Shown here in pieces: positions 17,448-27,185 of a stretch of 64,000 nucleotides of DNA (position 1 is its first letter; each line of letters begins with the position of its first letter). The translations under genes were made by a program, and so were the position numbers. Under the pieces are notes generated by a model that did no database searches, was not told where the DNA came from, and saw only the letters and a program-made list of their open reading frames with translations. Source of the DNA: an uncultured beta proteobacterium (lineage in GTDB: Bacteria > Pseudomonadota > Gammaproteobacteria > Burkholderiales > Burkholderiaceae_C); NCBI GenBank assembly GCA_903845935.1, contig CAIMZI010000077.1:17041-81040 (forward strand), written 5' to 3'.

Positions 17448-18428
17448 ATGAAAAGGCGCACAGCCCTCTGTCTGCTCGCCTGCCCCCCCGCATGCTGGGC
17501 TGAACGGCCCCGCATTCTGGTGGTGGAAAGCTACCACGCCGAATACCGCTGGGACCAGGACTACCGGCAGGCGCTGGTGGAGATGCTGGGCCAGCGCTAC
17601 GGCCTGGAATTTTTTGAAATGAACACCAAACGGCTGCCGGTGGAGATGCACGCCGACATGGCGGAAAAGGCCCTGGCACGTATCCGCAGTCTGCAGCCGG
17701 TGCTGGTCATTCTGGGTGACGATGCGGCCCTGCATTACCTGGGTGCACCGCTGGACAGGATGGACATTCCGGGCGTCTACCTGGGCATCAACGGCAATCC
17801 ACGCAAGTACGGCCAGATGCACTTCAGGAACATCACAGGGGTGCTGGAGCGCCCGCTGATCAAGCGCAACATCGCCTTTATCCGCCAGATTCTGCCGCCC
17901 GTTCGCAAGGTGCTGGTGCTGTTCGACAATGACCTGAGCGTCCAGTTGATTCACGCGGAGCTGTTTGAAGGCAAGCCCAGTATGGTGGTCGATGGCATGC
18001 AGGTGGATCTGAAGTTGTGCAAGTCGCTCGCCGAGTGGAAGCAAAGCATTCTGACCGCACCCTCCGATGGCTACCAGGTGACGATTGCGGGCACCTACCA
18101 CACGCTGACGCTGCCCAACGGCAAGGTGGCCGATGCCAACGAGGTGATCGCCTGGGCCTGCGCCAACACCCGACTGCCCCTGTTTGCCCTGTGGGAATTT
18201 GCCGTCGGCCCGAACAAGGCCATTGGCGGCCTGGTGTTGAGCAGCTATGAGCAGGGAAAGGCCGCGGCAGCCATCACCCTGGACATTCTGGAAAAGGGCG
18301 CCAAGCCCTCGGAACGGGTTCCGGTCACCGCCCGCCAGGGAGACTTCGTCTTCAGCAAATCACAGCTGGCCCGCTTCCACCTCGTACTTCCACCGGACAT
18401 TGCGGCGCAGGCCCAGTGGATGGAATAA
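17448..18428 (+). CDS. periplasmic ABC-type substrate-binding protein (ABC_sub_bind-like), orphan
   Basis: Start placed at ATG 17448 because it opens a signal peptide (MKRRTALCLLACPPACWA) with cleavage expected after CWA; the upstream extension lacks one. The mature part begins RPRILVVESYHAEYRWDQDY, a pattern seen in the TrpX/YtfQ-unrelated ABC_sub_bind family, whose members also occur as sensor domains of histidine kinases. The two-lobe periplasmic binding fold is suggested by VILGDDAALHYLG and VLVLFDNDLSVQ. No permease or ATPase is adjacent. It converges on a chemoreceptor gene with a 28-bp gap, so it could present ligand to a sensor. Confidence 0.75.
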   Translation: MKRRTALCLLACPPACWAERPRILVVESYHAEYRWDQDYRQALVEMLGQRYGLEFFEMNTKRLPVEMHADMAEKALARIRSLQPVLVILGDDAALHYLGAPLDRMDIPGVYLGINGNPRKYGQMHFRNITGVLERPLIKRNIAFIRQILPPVRKVLVLFDNDLSVQLIHAELFEGKPSMVVDGMQVDLKLCKSLAEWKQSILTAPSDGYQVTIAGTYHTLTLPNGKVADANEVIAWACANTRLPLFALWEFAVGPNKAIGGLVLSSYEQGKAAAAITLDILEKGAKPSERVPVTARQGDFVFSKSQLARFHLVLPPDIAAQAQWME

Positions 18429-18456
18429 GCGGCGGGCGCAGCAGCCGGCAAGCCCC

Positions 18457-20043
18457 TCACGCGGCAGTCAATGGCAGTGCTCCATCCTGCGACAAGCCCC
18501 TGCGTCCGTCTCCGAGCTTGAAGACCGCCACCACTTTCACCATGTCCTGCGCCTGGCTCTTGAGTCCGCTGGCGGCTGCGGCCATCTGCTCGACCAGGGC
18601 GGAATTTTGCTGGGTGGTCTGGTCCATTTCCTGCACGGCACGCCCGACCTGTGCCACACCGGCCGATTGCTCGCTGCTGGCCGAACTGATCTCTGCCATC
18701 AGATCGGAGACGCGTTTGGTCGCGCCCACCACCTCGGTCATGGTTTCACCGGCCTGGTCCACCAGAGAAGATCCGTGCTCGGCACGGCCCACGCTGTCGT
18801 TGATGAGGTTCTTGATTTCCTTGGCAGCGTCGGCCGAACGCCCCGCCAGCGCCCGCACCTCGCTGGCCACCACGGCAAAGCCGCGGCCCTGCTCGCCCGC
18901 ACGCGCCGCTTCCACGGCCGCGTTCAGGGCCAGGATGTTGGTCTGAAAGGCAATGCCGTCGATCACGCCGATGATCTCCGATATCTTGCGCGACGCCTCG
19001 TTGATGCCGCGCATGGTGAGCACCACCTGGTTCACCACTTCACCCCCCTTGAGGGCGATGGCCGAGGCATTGCGCGCCAGCTGGTTGGCCTGCAGCGCGG
19101 ACTCCGCGTTGTGCCGTACGGCCTCGTCGAGTTGCGCCATGCTGGAGGCGGTGGACTCCAGGGCGCTGGCCTGCTGTTCCGTGCGCATGCTGAGGTCGTT
19201 ATTGCCCTGCGCAATTTCGGCACTGGCGTTGGCCACGCTCTCTGAACTCTGGCGCACATGGGACACCACGTCGATCAGGCTGTCCTGCATGGCAGCGAGC
19301 GCCTGGGCCATGGTGGCCAATTCGTCGTGTCCAGCGGTGTGGATGGGCTGGCTCAGATCCCCCGCCCCAATGCTCTGTGCCGCATGCCGGGTGGCCTCCA
19401 GGCCACGGGCAATCCCGCGCGACAGGCTCCAGCTGGCGAACACCGCAATCGACACGCACGTGAGCAGCAACACTGCGCCCCAGAAGTAGAGGCGGCGGAA
19501 ATCGGCTTCGATCGCCTGGCGTGCCGTCTGTACATTTTTCAGCTGACCATCCACCAGGGCCTGGGTGGTGCGTATGTAATCGATGGTCCCCGGGGCTAAC
19601 TTGTCCTGCACCAGGGCCTTGGCAGCAGTACCGTCGCCTGCAGCCTTGAGTGCGTTGGCCTGATCGCGCACGGCAACCCATGCCGTGCGCACTTCGCCCA
19701 CGGCAGCAGCACGCTGCCTGGAGTCCGGGTCGCGCACCAGGGCCAGAAAGGCCTTTTGGGTCTCGGAGGTTTGCTCGGTGGTCTCCTTGATGCCCGCCTT
19801 GAAGAAGTCCAGCAACGCACTGCCATCGGAATAGGCCACCGCCAGGGAGCGTGCCGAGTTTTGCCGCACATTGGCCTGCCAGAGGTCTGCCAGATGAAGC
19901 AGCTCGGTTTCAGCCTCCATGCGGCTGGCGGATTGGGAGACCGATTCCATGAGCCACGCTGTAATGCCCGACAGCACCAGAAACGCCAGGGTGATTACCA
20001 GGTAACCCAGACTGATCCGGGTTGAAATCTTCAGATCGTTCAT
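18457..20043 (-). CDS. methyl-accepting chemotaxis protein
   Basis: Start chosen at ATG 20043 because GGGAG lies 9 bases upstream; an ATG five codons earlier would overlap that site. The 528-residue protein has TM1 at about residues 8-30, a small four-helix-bundle-like periplasmic domain to about 185, TM2 at about 188-212, then HAMP and the cytoplasmic signalling rod. The hairpin tip core [18 protein letters not shown] is intact, so CheA/CheW coupling is expected. There is no C-terminal NWETF-type CheR tether. No other chemotaxis gene is in the window. The ligand is unknown. Confidence 0.95.
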   Translation of the reverse strand: MNDLKISTRISLGYLVITLAFLVLSGITAWLMESVSQSASRMEAETELLHLADLWQANVRQNSARSLAVAYSDGSALLDFFKAGIKETTEQTSETQKAFLALVRDPDSRQRAAAVGEVRTAWVAVRDQANALKAAGDGTAAKALVQDKLAPGTIDYIRTTQALVDGQLKNVQTARQAIEADFRRLYFWGAVLLLTCVSIAVFASWSLSRGIARGLEATRHAAQSIGAGDLSQPIHTAGHDELATMAQALAAMQDSLIDVVSHVRQSSESVANASAEIAQGNNDLSMRTEQQASALESTASSMAQLDEAVRHNAESALQANQLARNASAIALKGGEVVNQVVLTMRGINEASRKISEIIGVIDGIAFQTNILALNAAVEAARAGEQGRGFAVVASEVRALAGRSADAAKEIKNLINDSVGRAEHGSSLVDQAGETMTEVVGATKRVSDLMAEISSASSEQSAGVAQVGRAVQEMDQTTQQNSALVEQMAAAASGLKSQAQDMVKVVAVFKLGDGRRGLSQDGALPLTAA

Positions 20044-20107
20044 CGCCAAAGCTCCCAAATGGCCAAACCATCACCCTTTTTGCAGCAATCAAAGATGTGT
20101 GATTGGG

Positions 20108-20135
20108 AGCACATTATGGGTTGAGAGCATGTGCT
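20108..20135. promoter_or_regulatory. inverted repeat in the chemoreceptor promoter region
   Basis: AGCACAT and ATGTGCT form perfect 7-base arms 14 bases apart, 65 bases or more upstream of the chemoreceptor ATG. This could be a dimeric regulator site; no regulator can be named. Confidence 0.3.
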
Positions 20136-20219
20136 GCGTGAAGCCGTCCATTGCCTGGTAGCGCAAGCAGACATGCGCTAGATCAACAGTTGCGCGGATT
20201 GCACAACAGCGCCGGCCCT

Positions 20220-20239
20220 GCGGGGCGGACCCGCCCCGC
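20220..20239 (-). terminator. GC-rich hairpin after the haloperoxidase-like gene
   Basis: GCGGGGCGG and CCGCCCCGC are perfect 9-base arms around AC, starting 6 bases after the stop codon at 20245 on the minus strand. No U tract follows, so it may be an mRNA-stabilising or Rho-assisted end rather than a classical intrinsic terminator. Confidence 0.55.
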
Positions 20240-20244
20240 GCGTC

Positions 20245-21642
20245 TCAGGGTTTGAATTGGAGCGCCAGCACCTTGTCGGCCACGCAGCGGCCTTGCGGCT
20301 TGCCGCCTTCAATCGAGAAGCGGTAGTGGATGCCGGCATACAGGCGTGACACCGCTGCCTCGTCGGCGGCGGCTTTAAAACTCTTGAAGTTGCGCGGGCC
20401 CCAGCCTCTATCGTTGTGGGTGTTGTCGGTGAACAGGGTGTCGGCGCCAAACAGTTGCTCCAGCACGCGCGAGGCCGCGGCCGACTGCACCGAGTGGCCC
20501 GAGGGGTAGTCCGGGAACGGCGGCGTCGGCATCAGCGAGGGCGTCCAGTTGCTGTCTATGCCGAGCTGCACATAGGTCACCGGGCGTATCAGGTTCAGCG
20601 TGTACTTGGTGTTCCAACCCGCCACAAAGGCGTCGGACATGGCCAGGTTCAGGCGCGCAAAGGTCTCGGCTGCGGTCGCCAGGCTGGCCTTGCGGGACTT
20701 CAACAAATCGTTGGCGATATAGGCCCAGTGGCCGGCCGGAGTCGGTGTCTTGCCCGCATCGTCGGCCCAGTACAGGGCAAACTGGCGCTGCTCTTGCGTG
20801 GCGGCGGTGCTGATCTTGTAAACCTCCAGCCCTTCCTTGTAGTAGACCGAGTTGGTTTCTTCCGAATAGGCGGGCGGCGGCGGCGCCGGGCAGTCGGCGG
20901 CGGTCTTCAACACCATGGGACGGTTCTGCCCCCAGTAGGGCAAGAGCGCAGACGCAAAAGCGGGTGGCGTGGCCGACCATTTTCCGCTGCCGCTGGGCGG
21001 CACATAGTTGGCCTGGCTGCGGCGTATCGGCCCCCAGGCCTCGTGGCCGCCGTCGGTGCGGGCCCAGGTCATGATGGCCATGGCCATCAGCTTGCCAAAG
21101 GTCTCCGACCGGTTGCTGATGTCGGGCGTGACGCTGTTGGGGTCAAAGTCCTGCGTGTATTTGAGCGGCAAGCCGCGCTCCAGCGTGTCGATGCGCGCCT
21201 TGTTCTCGGCGCTGGCATTGCTGAACATCATGCGCGTCATGGTGGCCAGGGCCGCATTGGCCACGGTAGGCCAGTGCAGTGGCTCGTCCGGCTGCGCCCA
21301 GGGCAGCGAGCTCAGCTCGTTCAACTGCCCGGCCAGGCTCTGATAACCAGACATGCCGGGCACCACGGATTCGTACAGCGCCAGTCCCAGATAGCCCAGG
21401 GCGCGCGCCGCCACCGGCGGGCTGAAGCCGGGGGTTTGCTGGATCAGTTGCAGGTCCAGATACATCCAGTCGTAAGCGACGCCGGAGCTGTAGGCGCTGG
21501 CGGGCTTGGCCGCCGCCAGGGCGGTGGAGGAGTTAAGGCTCTGCGCCTGGCCGGGCATTGCGGCTAGGCTGCCGGCAGCCAGCAGTGCCAGGGTCAGTGC
21601 TTTCAAACTGGGGGAACGCAGACTTGTGCGGTGCAGGTTCAT
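20245..21642 (-). CDS. vanadium-dependent haloperoxidase/PAP2-like secreted enzyme
   Basis: A 465-residue protein with a signal peptide ending near MPGQAQS. The PAP2/vanadium haloperoxidase active-site motifs are visible: YPSGHSVQSAAASRV for motif 2 and SRLYAGIHYRFS for motif 3, which supplies Arg and His for vanadate or phosphate. Enzymes of this clan either oxidise halides with H2O2 through bound vanadate or act as acid phosphatases. The sequence does not separate the two. The canonical Asp following the motif 3 His is Ser here. The gene overlaps the upstream CRTAC1-type gene by ATGA, so both products are probably exported together. Confidence 0.85.
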   Translation of the reverse strand: MNLHRTSLRSPSLKALTLALLAAGSLAAMPGQAQSLNSSTALAAAKPASAYSSGVAYDWMYLDLQLIQQTPGFSPPVAARALGYLGLALYESVVPGMSGYQSLAGQLNELSSLPWAQPDEPLHWPTVANAALATMTRMMFSNASAENKARIDTLERGLPLKYTQDFDPNSVTPDISNRSETFGKLMAMAIMTWARTDGGHEAWGPIRRSQANYVPPSGSGKWSATPPAFASALLPYWGQNRPMVLKTAADCPAPPPPAYSEETNSVYYKEGLEVYKISTAATQEQRQFALYWADDAGKTPTPAGHWAYIANDLLKSRKASLATAAETFARLNLAMSDAFVAGWNTKYTLNLIRPVTYVQLGIDSNWTPSLMPTPPFPDYPSGHSVQSAAASRVLEQLFGADTLFTDNTHNDRGWGPRNFKSFKAAADEAAVSRLYAGIHYRFSIEGGKPQGRCVADKVLALQFKP

Positions 21643-23264
21643 GGTGCTTTCCAGACGCTCACGCCGGCCTCTTTGTCGACGCTATAAAACTGGTCTGCCG
21701 CAACGGCCTGCCAGGCACTCCAGTCGCCATGGGGCCAATGCACGCGCAGCTTCACGTCTTTGGCATCCCCCAGGCCGAAATGCATCCAGCCCAAATGCCC
21801 GCTGGCATGGCCGCCACCTATGGTGAGCTCTTCACGGATGATGCGACCGCCCAGATCCACCTCGACCCAGGCACCCACCGCATCGCGGTTGCCACCAGCT
21901 TGTCGCAGCCGCAGTTGCAACCAGTGGCCCATGGGCACCGGTTGATCGGCCGTACCAGCGCCTACGTTGCGCCAGAGCTGGGCCTTGTCCAGGCGGTTCA
22001 CCACCACCATGTCGAGCAGGCCATCGCCGTTCAAATCGGCCAGCATGCCGCCGCGTCCGCGCCTGAAACTCGCCACTCCGGCCGGCTGCCCGACCTCGGT
22101 AAAGTGGCCGTCGGCCTGACCCAACAACAGGTTATTGGGGTCCAGAATGGCAAAGTCGGGCATGGTGGAGACATTGCCCTTGACGATGAAAAGATCGGTG
22201 AAGCCATCGTTGTTGACATCGGCAAACTGCGCATGCCAGGCGGTGCTGGGATGAATGTCGCCGCCCACATAGGGCCGGTGCGCGGTGATGCCGCGCTTGA
22301 ACGCCTGGTCGATGTAGACAGGCTTATCAGCGCCTGCTTCGAGTTTCTGGAACTTGTTGTCGGCCATGCTGGTGATAAACAGCTCGGGGTAACCGTCGCC
22401 ATCGATGTCGTGGCTGGCAATACCCATGCCCCAGATCTGCAGGCGCTTCCAGCCGTCGGCCTCGGTGTAAAGCTTGGCGGCTTCGCCGGGCGTCACTTTC
22501 CAGAGCTGCTCCTGTCCACCCTTGTAGTACTCGCGGTCATTGGCAATGCGCAGCGAGGCCTGGCCGCTTCGGTTCCAGTCCGAGAACAACATGCTCAAGG
22601 CGCAGTAGCTGGGCTTTAGCGGCTCGGGTGCTGCGTACTGTTTGCCGCTGGCATCCGGACGCAACAGCCAGCCCGGCGTGCAGGTGCCCCAGGGGAAGTC
22701 GGGGCGGCTGCGGTCGTAATAGGTACCAAAGGCCAGGGTGGGCATCTCATTGCCCTGCTCCCAGGTGGCAGAAAAAGCGGTGTGCCAGTCGTTGTTGGCG
22801 GGAATATTCCAGCGCTGGTTGGCGCGCTCGAACTTGCAGTTTCCCAGGCCGCGAAACACCTCCACCTCGCCCACGCGCAGCACCACCAGATCCATCTGGC
22901 CGTCGCCGTCGATATCAATGGGGTAGGCGCCGGTGGCATTGGTCACTTCCATTCCCGAGCGCTCTTCCTTGAGCTTGATGGCGCCCCCGCGCGTACTCTG
23001 GTTGCGGTAGAACTTGGCCTTGTTGACGCCGCCGGTCACATACACCGAAGGCAGGCCGCTGCCATCGCAATCAAACACCGCCACACCGCCACCCACCATG
23101 AACTCGTCCTGGCCTTCAAAGCGGCTTTGCAGACCGGCGGTGTCGGTCTCTTCGATGAAATGCGGGATGGCCGGTGTCGGCACAGTGGGCCCATCTGCCG
23201 CTGCCAAGCCTGCGCCCTGCAGCGCAAAAATTGCTGCGACAAAAAATGGGATTCGTTTCTGCAT
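21639..23264 (-). CDS. CRTAC1-family secreted beta-propeller protein (FG-GAP/VCBS repeats, ASPIC/UnbV domain)
   Basis: A 541-residue protein with a signal peptide (cleavage near GLAAADG). At least five calcium-binding FG-GAP loops are seen: DCDGSGLPSVYV, DIDGDGQMDLVVL, DIDGDGYPELFI, DVNNDGFTDLFIV and DLNGDGLLDMVVV, fitting an integrin-alpha-like propeller. The C-terminal 90 residues (AVGAWVEVDLGG to GDWSAWQAV) match the ASPIC/UnbV domain. The cellular role of bacterial members is not established. It is coupled by ATGA to the haloperoxidase-like gene and begins 40 bases after the Gfo/Idh stop, so readthrough from the xylose operon is possible. Confidence 0.88.
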   Translation of the reverse strand: MQKRIPFFVAAIFALQGAGLAAADGPTVPTPAIPHFIEETDTAGLQSRFEGQDEFMVGGGVAVFDCDGSGLPSVYVTGGVNKAKFYRNQSTRGGAIKLKEERSGMEVTNATGAYPIDIDGDGQMDLVVLRVGEVEVFRGLGNCKFERANQRWNIPANNDWHTAFSATWEQGNEMPTLAFGTYYDRSRPDFPWGTCTPGWLLRPDASGKQYAAPEPLKPSYCALSMLFSDWNRSGQASLRIANDREYYKGGQEQLWKVTPGEAAKLYTEADGWKRLQIWGMGIASHDIDGDGYPELFITSMADNKFQKLEAGADKPVYIDQAFKRGITAHRPYVGGDIHPSTAWHAQFADVNNDGFTDLFIVKGNVSTMPDFAILDPNNLLLGQADGHFTEVGQPAGVASFRRGRGGMLADLNGDGLLDMVVVNRLDKAQLWRNVGAGTADQPVPMGHWLQLRLRQAGGNRDAVGAWVEVDLGGRIIREELTIGGGHASGHLGWMHFGLGDAKDVKLRVHWPHGDWSAWQAVAADQFYSVDKEAGVSVWKAP

Positions 23265-23304
23265 GCTGCCTTCAATGCGCCTTGCGCGTTACGCCATCAT
23301 TGGC

Positions 23305-24303
23305 CTAGACATTCACCCAGGCACCGGTCTTCTCGGACGCAAACAGCGCGTCGATCACGCGCATATTCAGGATGGCGTCTTCCACGCCGTAGGGCAGTGG
23401 AATCTCGCCGCGCACGGCCTGCGAGAAGGCGTCGATCTCCAGCGTGTACATATCGCAGGCCGGAATCGTCTGCGTGACGGTGGAGCCGAGGTCCAGGCGC
23501 TTGCCGTCGTCGGTCAGCACATCGGTGGAGCCACCCAGCGGGGCGTTGAACGGGATCTGGATCTCGATGCGTTTTTTGGTACCGCAGACCTGCACGCGCT
23601 GGTAGGTGACCGACTGGGTGGAGACGGTGAAATCCAGACGGCGGCCATGGCCAAAGTCCAGCAGACCGCTGACCATGCGGTCGGTCTTGAACTCCGGGTC
23701 ACGGTCAATCAGCGCAATCGCACGCAGCGGTTCGCAGCCGAACAAAAAGCGTGCGGTGACGATCGGGTAGCAGCCGATGTCATAGAGCGCGCCACCGCCG
23801 ATGTCGGCCTGGTTGCGGATGTTGTTGGCATCCGCGTTGAAGTAGGAAAAATAGCTTTGAATGGAGCGCACATCGCCCAGTTCACCGGCCTGCACGCGCT
23901 CACGCACCGACAGCCACTGCGGATGGAAGCGCACCATGAAGGCCTCCATGATGTGGACATGGGATGCGACTTCACGCAGCTGCTCCGCCTCTTGGGCGGT
24001 GAGCGCCACCGGCTTTTCGCACAACACATGCTTGCCGGCACGCGCTGCCGCCAGCGTCATGGGCACATGCTCGTGATTCGGCAGCGGGTTGTAAATGGCC
24101 TCGATTTCCGGATCGGCCAACAGCTCTTCGTAGCTGCCGTAGGCCTTGGGAATGCCGAACTGGTCGGCTATTTTTTGGCCCTTTTCCAGATTGCGCGAAG
24201 CAATACCGCGAAGCTCGCAATGCTCGCTTTTCAGCATGGCGGGAATGACTTTTTCCCAACCGATCTTGGCGGTGCTGAGCACGCCCCAAACGACTTTTTT
24301 CAT
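23305..24303 (-). CDS. Gfo/Idh/MocA-family sugar oxidoreductase
   Basis: A 332-residue NAD(P)-dependent dehydrogenase. The Rossmann half opens with MKKVVWGVLSTAKIGWEKV, the catalytic Lys lies in LCEKPVAL, and the C-terminal half has the family DIGCYPI element with GGGALYDIGCYP. It would oxidise a sugar or cyclitol hydroxyl. It follows xylA by 53 bases as the last clear gene of the xylose operon, so a pentose or xylose-derived substrate is likely (members include xylose dehydrogenases and trans-dihydrodiol-like enzymes). The exact reaction is not readable from the sequence. Confidence 0.88.
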   Translation of the reverse strand: MKKVVWGVLSTAKIGWEKVIPAMLKSEHCELRGIASRNLEKGQKIADQFGIPKAYGSYEELLADPEIEAIYNPLPNHEHVPMTLAAARAGKHVLCEKPVALTAQEAEQLREVASHVHIMEAFMVRFHPQWLSVRERVQAGELGDVRSIQSYFSYFNADANNIRNQADIGGGALYDIGCYPIVTARFLFGCEPLRAIALIDRDPEFKTDRMVSGLLDFGHGRRLDFTVSTQSVTYQRVQVCGTKKRIEIQIPFNAPLGGSTDVLTDDGKRLDLGSTVTQTIPACDMYTLEIDAFSQAVRGEIPLPYGVEDAILNMRVIDALFASEKTGAWVNV

Positions 24304-24356
24304 TTCAAACCTTTGTGTTTTGTTCCAACGACATCCCGCTGTCTCGCAACGGATCT

Positions 24357-25670
24357 TCAGATAAACGAGTTCAGCAAATTCTCAATGCCTTCCTGGCGGC
24401 CCGACACCGGACGCGTGTCGGTGTTGTGCTCCAGCACGCGGGCGGCGACCGCATCCAGGCCGAGCTTGCCGGCCATCACGTCGCGGCCAAAGTCGGTGTT
24501 CCAGCCGGCATAGCGGTCGGCGGTGACCTTGGCAAAGCGGCCATCCTGAATCATCTTGTCTGCAATCACCAGCGCGCGGGCTGATACGTCCATGGCGCCG
24601 ATGTGGCCCAGGAACATATCCTCCGGGTCGATCGACTGGCGGCGCACCTTGCTGTCGAAGTTGACACCGCCGGTGGTGAAGCCGCCGCCCTGCAGAATCA
24701 TGTACATGGCCAGTGCGGTCTCAGAAATGCTGCTGGGAAACTGGTCGGTGTCCCACTGGCACTGCATGTCGCCGCGGTTCATGTCAATGGAGCCGAAGAT
24801 GCCCAGATCGATGGCCGTGGCGATTTCATGCTCGAAGCTATGGCCGGCCAGTGTGGCGTGGTTGGCTTCGATGTTGACCCGGATTTCCTTTTCCAGGCCG
24901 TGCTTTTGCAGGAAACCGTAGACCGTGGCGGTGTCAAAGTCGTACTGGTGCTTGCTGGGTTCGCGCGGCTTGGGTTCAATCAGGATGGTGCCCTTGAAGC
25001 CTATCTTGTGTTTGTACTCCACCACCATGTTCAGGAAGCGGCCCATCTGGTCCAACTCCTGGCCCATGCGGGTGTTGAGCAGGGTCTCATAGCCTTCGCG
25101 GCCGCCCCACAGCACATAGTTTTCGCCACCCAGCTTAAGCGTGGCGTCCATCGCCTCCTTGACCTGCAGCGCAGCCAGGGCAAAGATTTCGGGGTTGGGG
25201 TTGGTGGAGGCGCCAGACATGAATCGGCGATGGCTGAACAGGTTGGCCGTGCCCCACAACAGCTTCATGCCACTGTCCTGCTGCTTTTTGGCCAGCACGT
25301 CCACCATGGATCGGAAGTTGGCCACGCTCTCGCGCGGGGTGTTGCCCTCGGGCGCCACATCGCGGTCGTGGAAGCAATAGTAGGGAGCGCCCAGCTTGGC
25401 AAAGAACTCAAAGGCGCTGTCGGCCTTGGCCTTGGCCGCCGCCATGGGGTCGCTCATATGCTGCCAGGGGCGCAGAAAGCTGTCTCCACCGAAGGGGTCG
25501 GAGCCGTCCCAGCAGAAGCTGTGCCAGTAGCAGACGGCAAAGCGCAAATGGTCTTCCATGCGCTTGCCGGCAACCAGGCGGTTCTTGTCGTACCACTTGA
25601 AGGCCAGCGGGTTTTTGGAGTCCGTGCCTTCAAAGGCGATGGGGGAAATGGCGTTGAAATAGCTGGTCAT
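24357..25670 (-). CDS. xylA: xylose isomerase
   Basis: A 437-residue class II xylose isomerase converting D-xylose to D-xylulose with two divalent metals. The N-terminus [20 protein letters not shown] is characteristic. The catalytic His and Asp are in [27 protein letters not shown] carries a metal Glu region, and HDFEAN-type residues follow in [16 protein letters not shown]. Length is normal. It sits between xylB and the Gfo/Idh gene on the minus strand, so isomerase and kinase are made together. Confidence 0.97.
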   Translation of the reverse strand: MTSYFNAISPIAFEGTDSKNPLAFKWYDKNRLVAGKRMEDHLRFAVCYWHSFCWDGSDPFGGDSFLRPWQHMSDPMAAAKAKADSAFEFFAKLGAPYYCFHDRDVAPEGNTPRESVANFRSMVDVLAKKQQDSGMKLLWGTANLFSHRRFMSGASTNPNPEIFALAALQVKEAMDATLKLGGENYVLWGGREGYETLLNTRMGQELDQMGRFLNMVVEYKHKIGFKGTILIEPKPREPSKHQYDFDTATVYGFLQKHGLEKEIRVNIEANHATLAGHSFEHEIATAIDLGIFGSIDMNRGDMQCQWDTDQFPSSISETALAMYMILQGGGFTTGGVNFDSKVRRQSIDPEDMFLGHIGAMDVSARALVIADKMIQDGRFAKVTADRYAGWNTDFGRDVMAGKLGLDAVAARVLEHNTDTRPVSGRQEGIENLLNSFI

Positions 25671-25724
25671 GGTGATGTGTGAATGGCGTGGATTGGAGGA
25701 TGAACGGCAGACCCCGGGCGGGTC

Positions 25725-27185
25725 TTATTGCAAGGCCTTGAGCGCGGGATACAGGGCCTGAAATTTTGCGTAGCGGGGCGCCAAAAATTCCTGCTCCGTG
25801 GCATCGGGCAAATAACGTTGGCTGATAGCGGGTTGGGTGCACACCTGCGCGACGCTTGCGCCGGTGGCCAGCCACGCGAGTCGGGCGGCACCGAGCGCGC
25901 CACCGGCGGTGGACTCGGCATGGGTGACAATTTCCACATTCAGGCTGGAGGCCAGTTGCTGGGCCCAGAAGGCGCTGCGGGCACCGCCACCGACCAGGGA
26001 CAGACGTGTAATCAAGCTTCCCGCACTCTTTAAAGCATTCAGGCCATCGGTCAGGCCGAAGGTGACGCCTTCGATCACGGCATAAGCCAGGGCCGCCTGG
26101 TCGCTGCTGTGACTCAAGCCGTGCAGACTGCCGCGCGTGACGGCGTCATTGTGGGGCGTGCGCTCGCCACTCAGGTAGGGAAGAAACAGCGGTGCTGCCG
26201 CACGCTCGGCAAACGTCAGTGCCGCAGCCTTGGCTTCGAGTTCGTTTTCCGATGCTGCATTAAAGGCCTGCTTGGCCCACTGCAGACAACTCGCCGCCGA
26301 CAGCATCACGCTCATCTGATGCCAGGTGGCTGGCACGGCATGGCAAAAGGCATGGGTGGCGCTGGCCGCATTCGGCGCATAGCTTGGCGTCACGACAAAC
26401 AGCACGCCGCTGGTGCCCAGCGACAAAAATCCTTCACCGGCATGGACCGCACCCATGCCGACGGCGCTGGAGGCATTGTCGCCAGCGCCACCGGCGACAA
26501 CGATGCCGGGCTTGAGACCGAGCTGCGCGGCTGCGCTGGCCGACAGTTGTCCGCCGGGCGCACTGCCCTCCACCACGCGCGGCATCTGCGCCTCGGTCAT
26601 GCGGGTCAGCGTCAGCAATTCGGGTGACCAGGCGCGCTGCGCGACATCCAGCCAGGCGGTGCCGCTGGCGTCCGACAGGTCGGTGATGTGCTCACCGGTC
26701 AGCATCAGGCGCACATAGTCCTTGGGCAACAGCACCTTGGCCACTTGCCCAAACACAGCGGGTTCGTGTTTGGCTACCCAGCGCAGCTTGGGTGCGGTAA
26801 AGCCCGGCATGATCAGGCTGCCGGCCAACTGCGCGGCAGATGGCAACTCCGCCATCATCTCCTGGCACTCCAGCGCGCAGCGGGTGTCGTTCCACAAAAT
26901 GGCGGGACGCAGTACCTGGTCGGCCTGGTCCAGCAGCACCGCACCGTGCATCTGGCCGGACAGGCCAATGGCCTCGACAGCCGCGTATTCGGCGGGATGC
27001 TGCAGCTGCAGCGCCTTCAATGCCTTGCAGGTGGCACCCCACCAACTGGCCGGGTCCTGCTCGCTGTGGCCCGGATGGGGACGTGACACTTCCAATCTGC
27101 TGCCCGCAGTGGCAATGACCTGGTGCTGATCGCTCAGCAGCAGTGCCTTGACCTCCGAGGTGCCAATGTCAATTCCCAGATACAT
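25725..27185 (-). CDS. xylB: xylulokinase
   Basis: A 486-residue FGGY-family kinase that phosphorylates D-xylulose to xylulose 5-phosphate. It opens MYLGIDIGTSEVKALLL (phosphate-1 motif), has GLSGQMHGAVLLD as the XylB-typical GQMHG element, and IVVAGGAGDNASSAVGMG with the catalytic Asp. The second FGGY signature is represented by the GVTFGLTDGLNAL and LVGGGARSAFWAQ regions. Its ATG overlaps the 3' end of the ROK regulator gene by 17 bases, so it is coupled to it. Confidence 0.96.
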   Translation of the reverse strand: MYLGIDIGTSEVKALLLSDQHQVIATAGSRLEVSRPHPGHSEQDPASWWGATCKALKALQLQHPAEYAAVEAIGLSGQMHGAVLLDQADQVLRPAILWNDTRCALECQEMMAELPSAAQLAGSLIMPGFTAPKLRWVAKHEPAVFGQVAKVLLPKDYVRLMLTGEHITDLSDASGTAWLDVAQRAWSPELLTLTRMTEAQMPRVVEGSAPGGQLSASAAAQLGLKPGIVVAGGAGDNASSAVGMGAVHAGEGFLSLGTSGVLFVVTPSYAPNAASATHAFCHAVPATWHQMSVMLSAASCLQWAKQAFNAASENELEAKAAALTFAERAAAPLFLPYLSGERTPHNDAVTRGSLHGLSHSSDQAALAYAVIEGVTFGLTDGLNALKSAGSLITRLSLVGGGARSAFWAQQLASSLNVEIVTHAESTAGGALGAARLAWLATGASVAQVCTQPAISQRYLPDATEQEFLAPRYAKFQALYPALKALQ

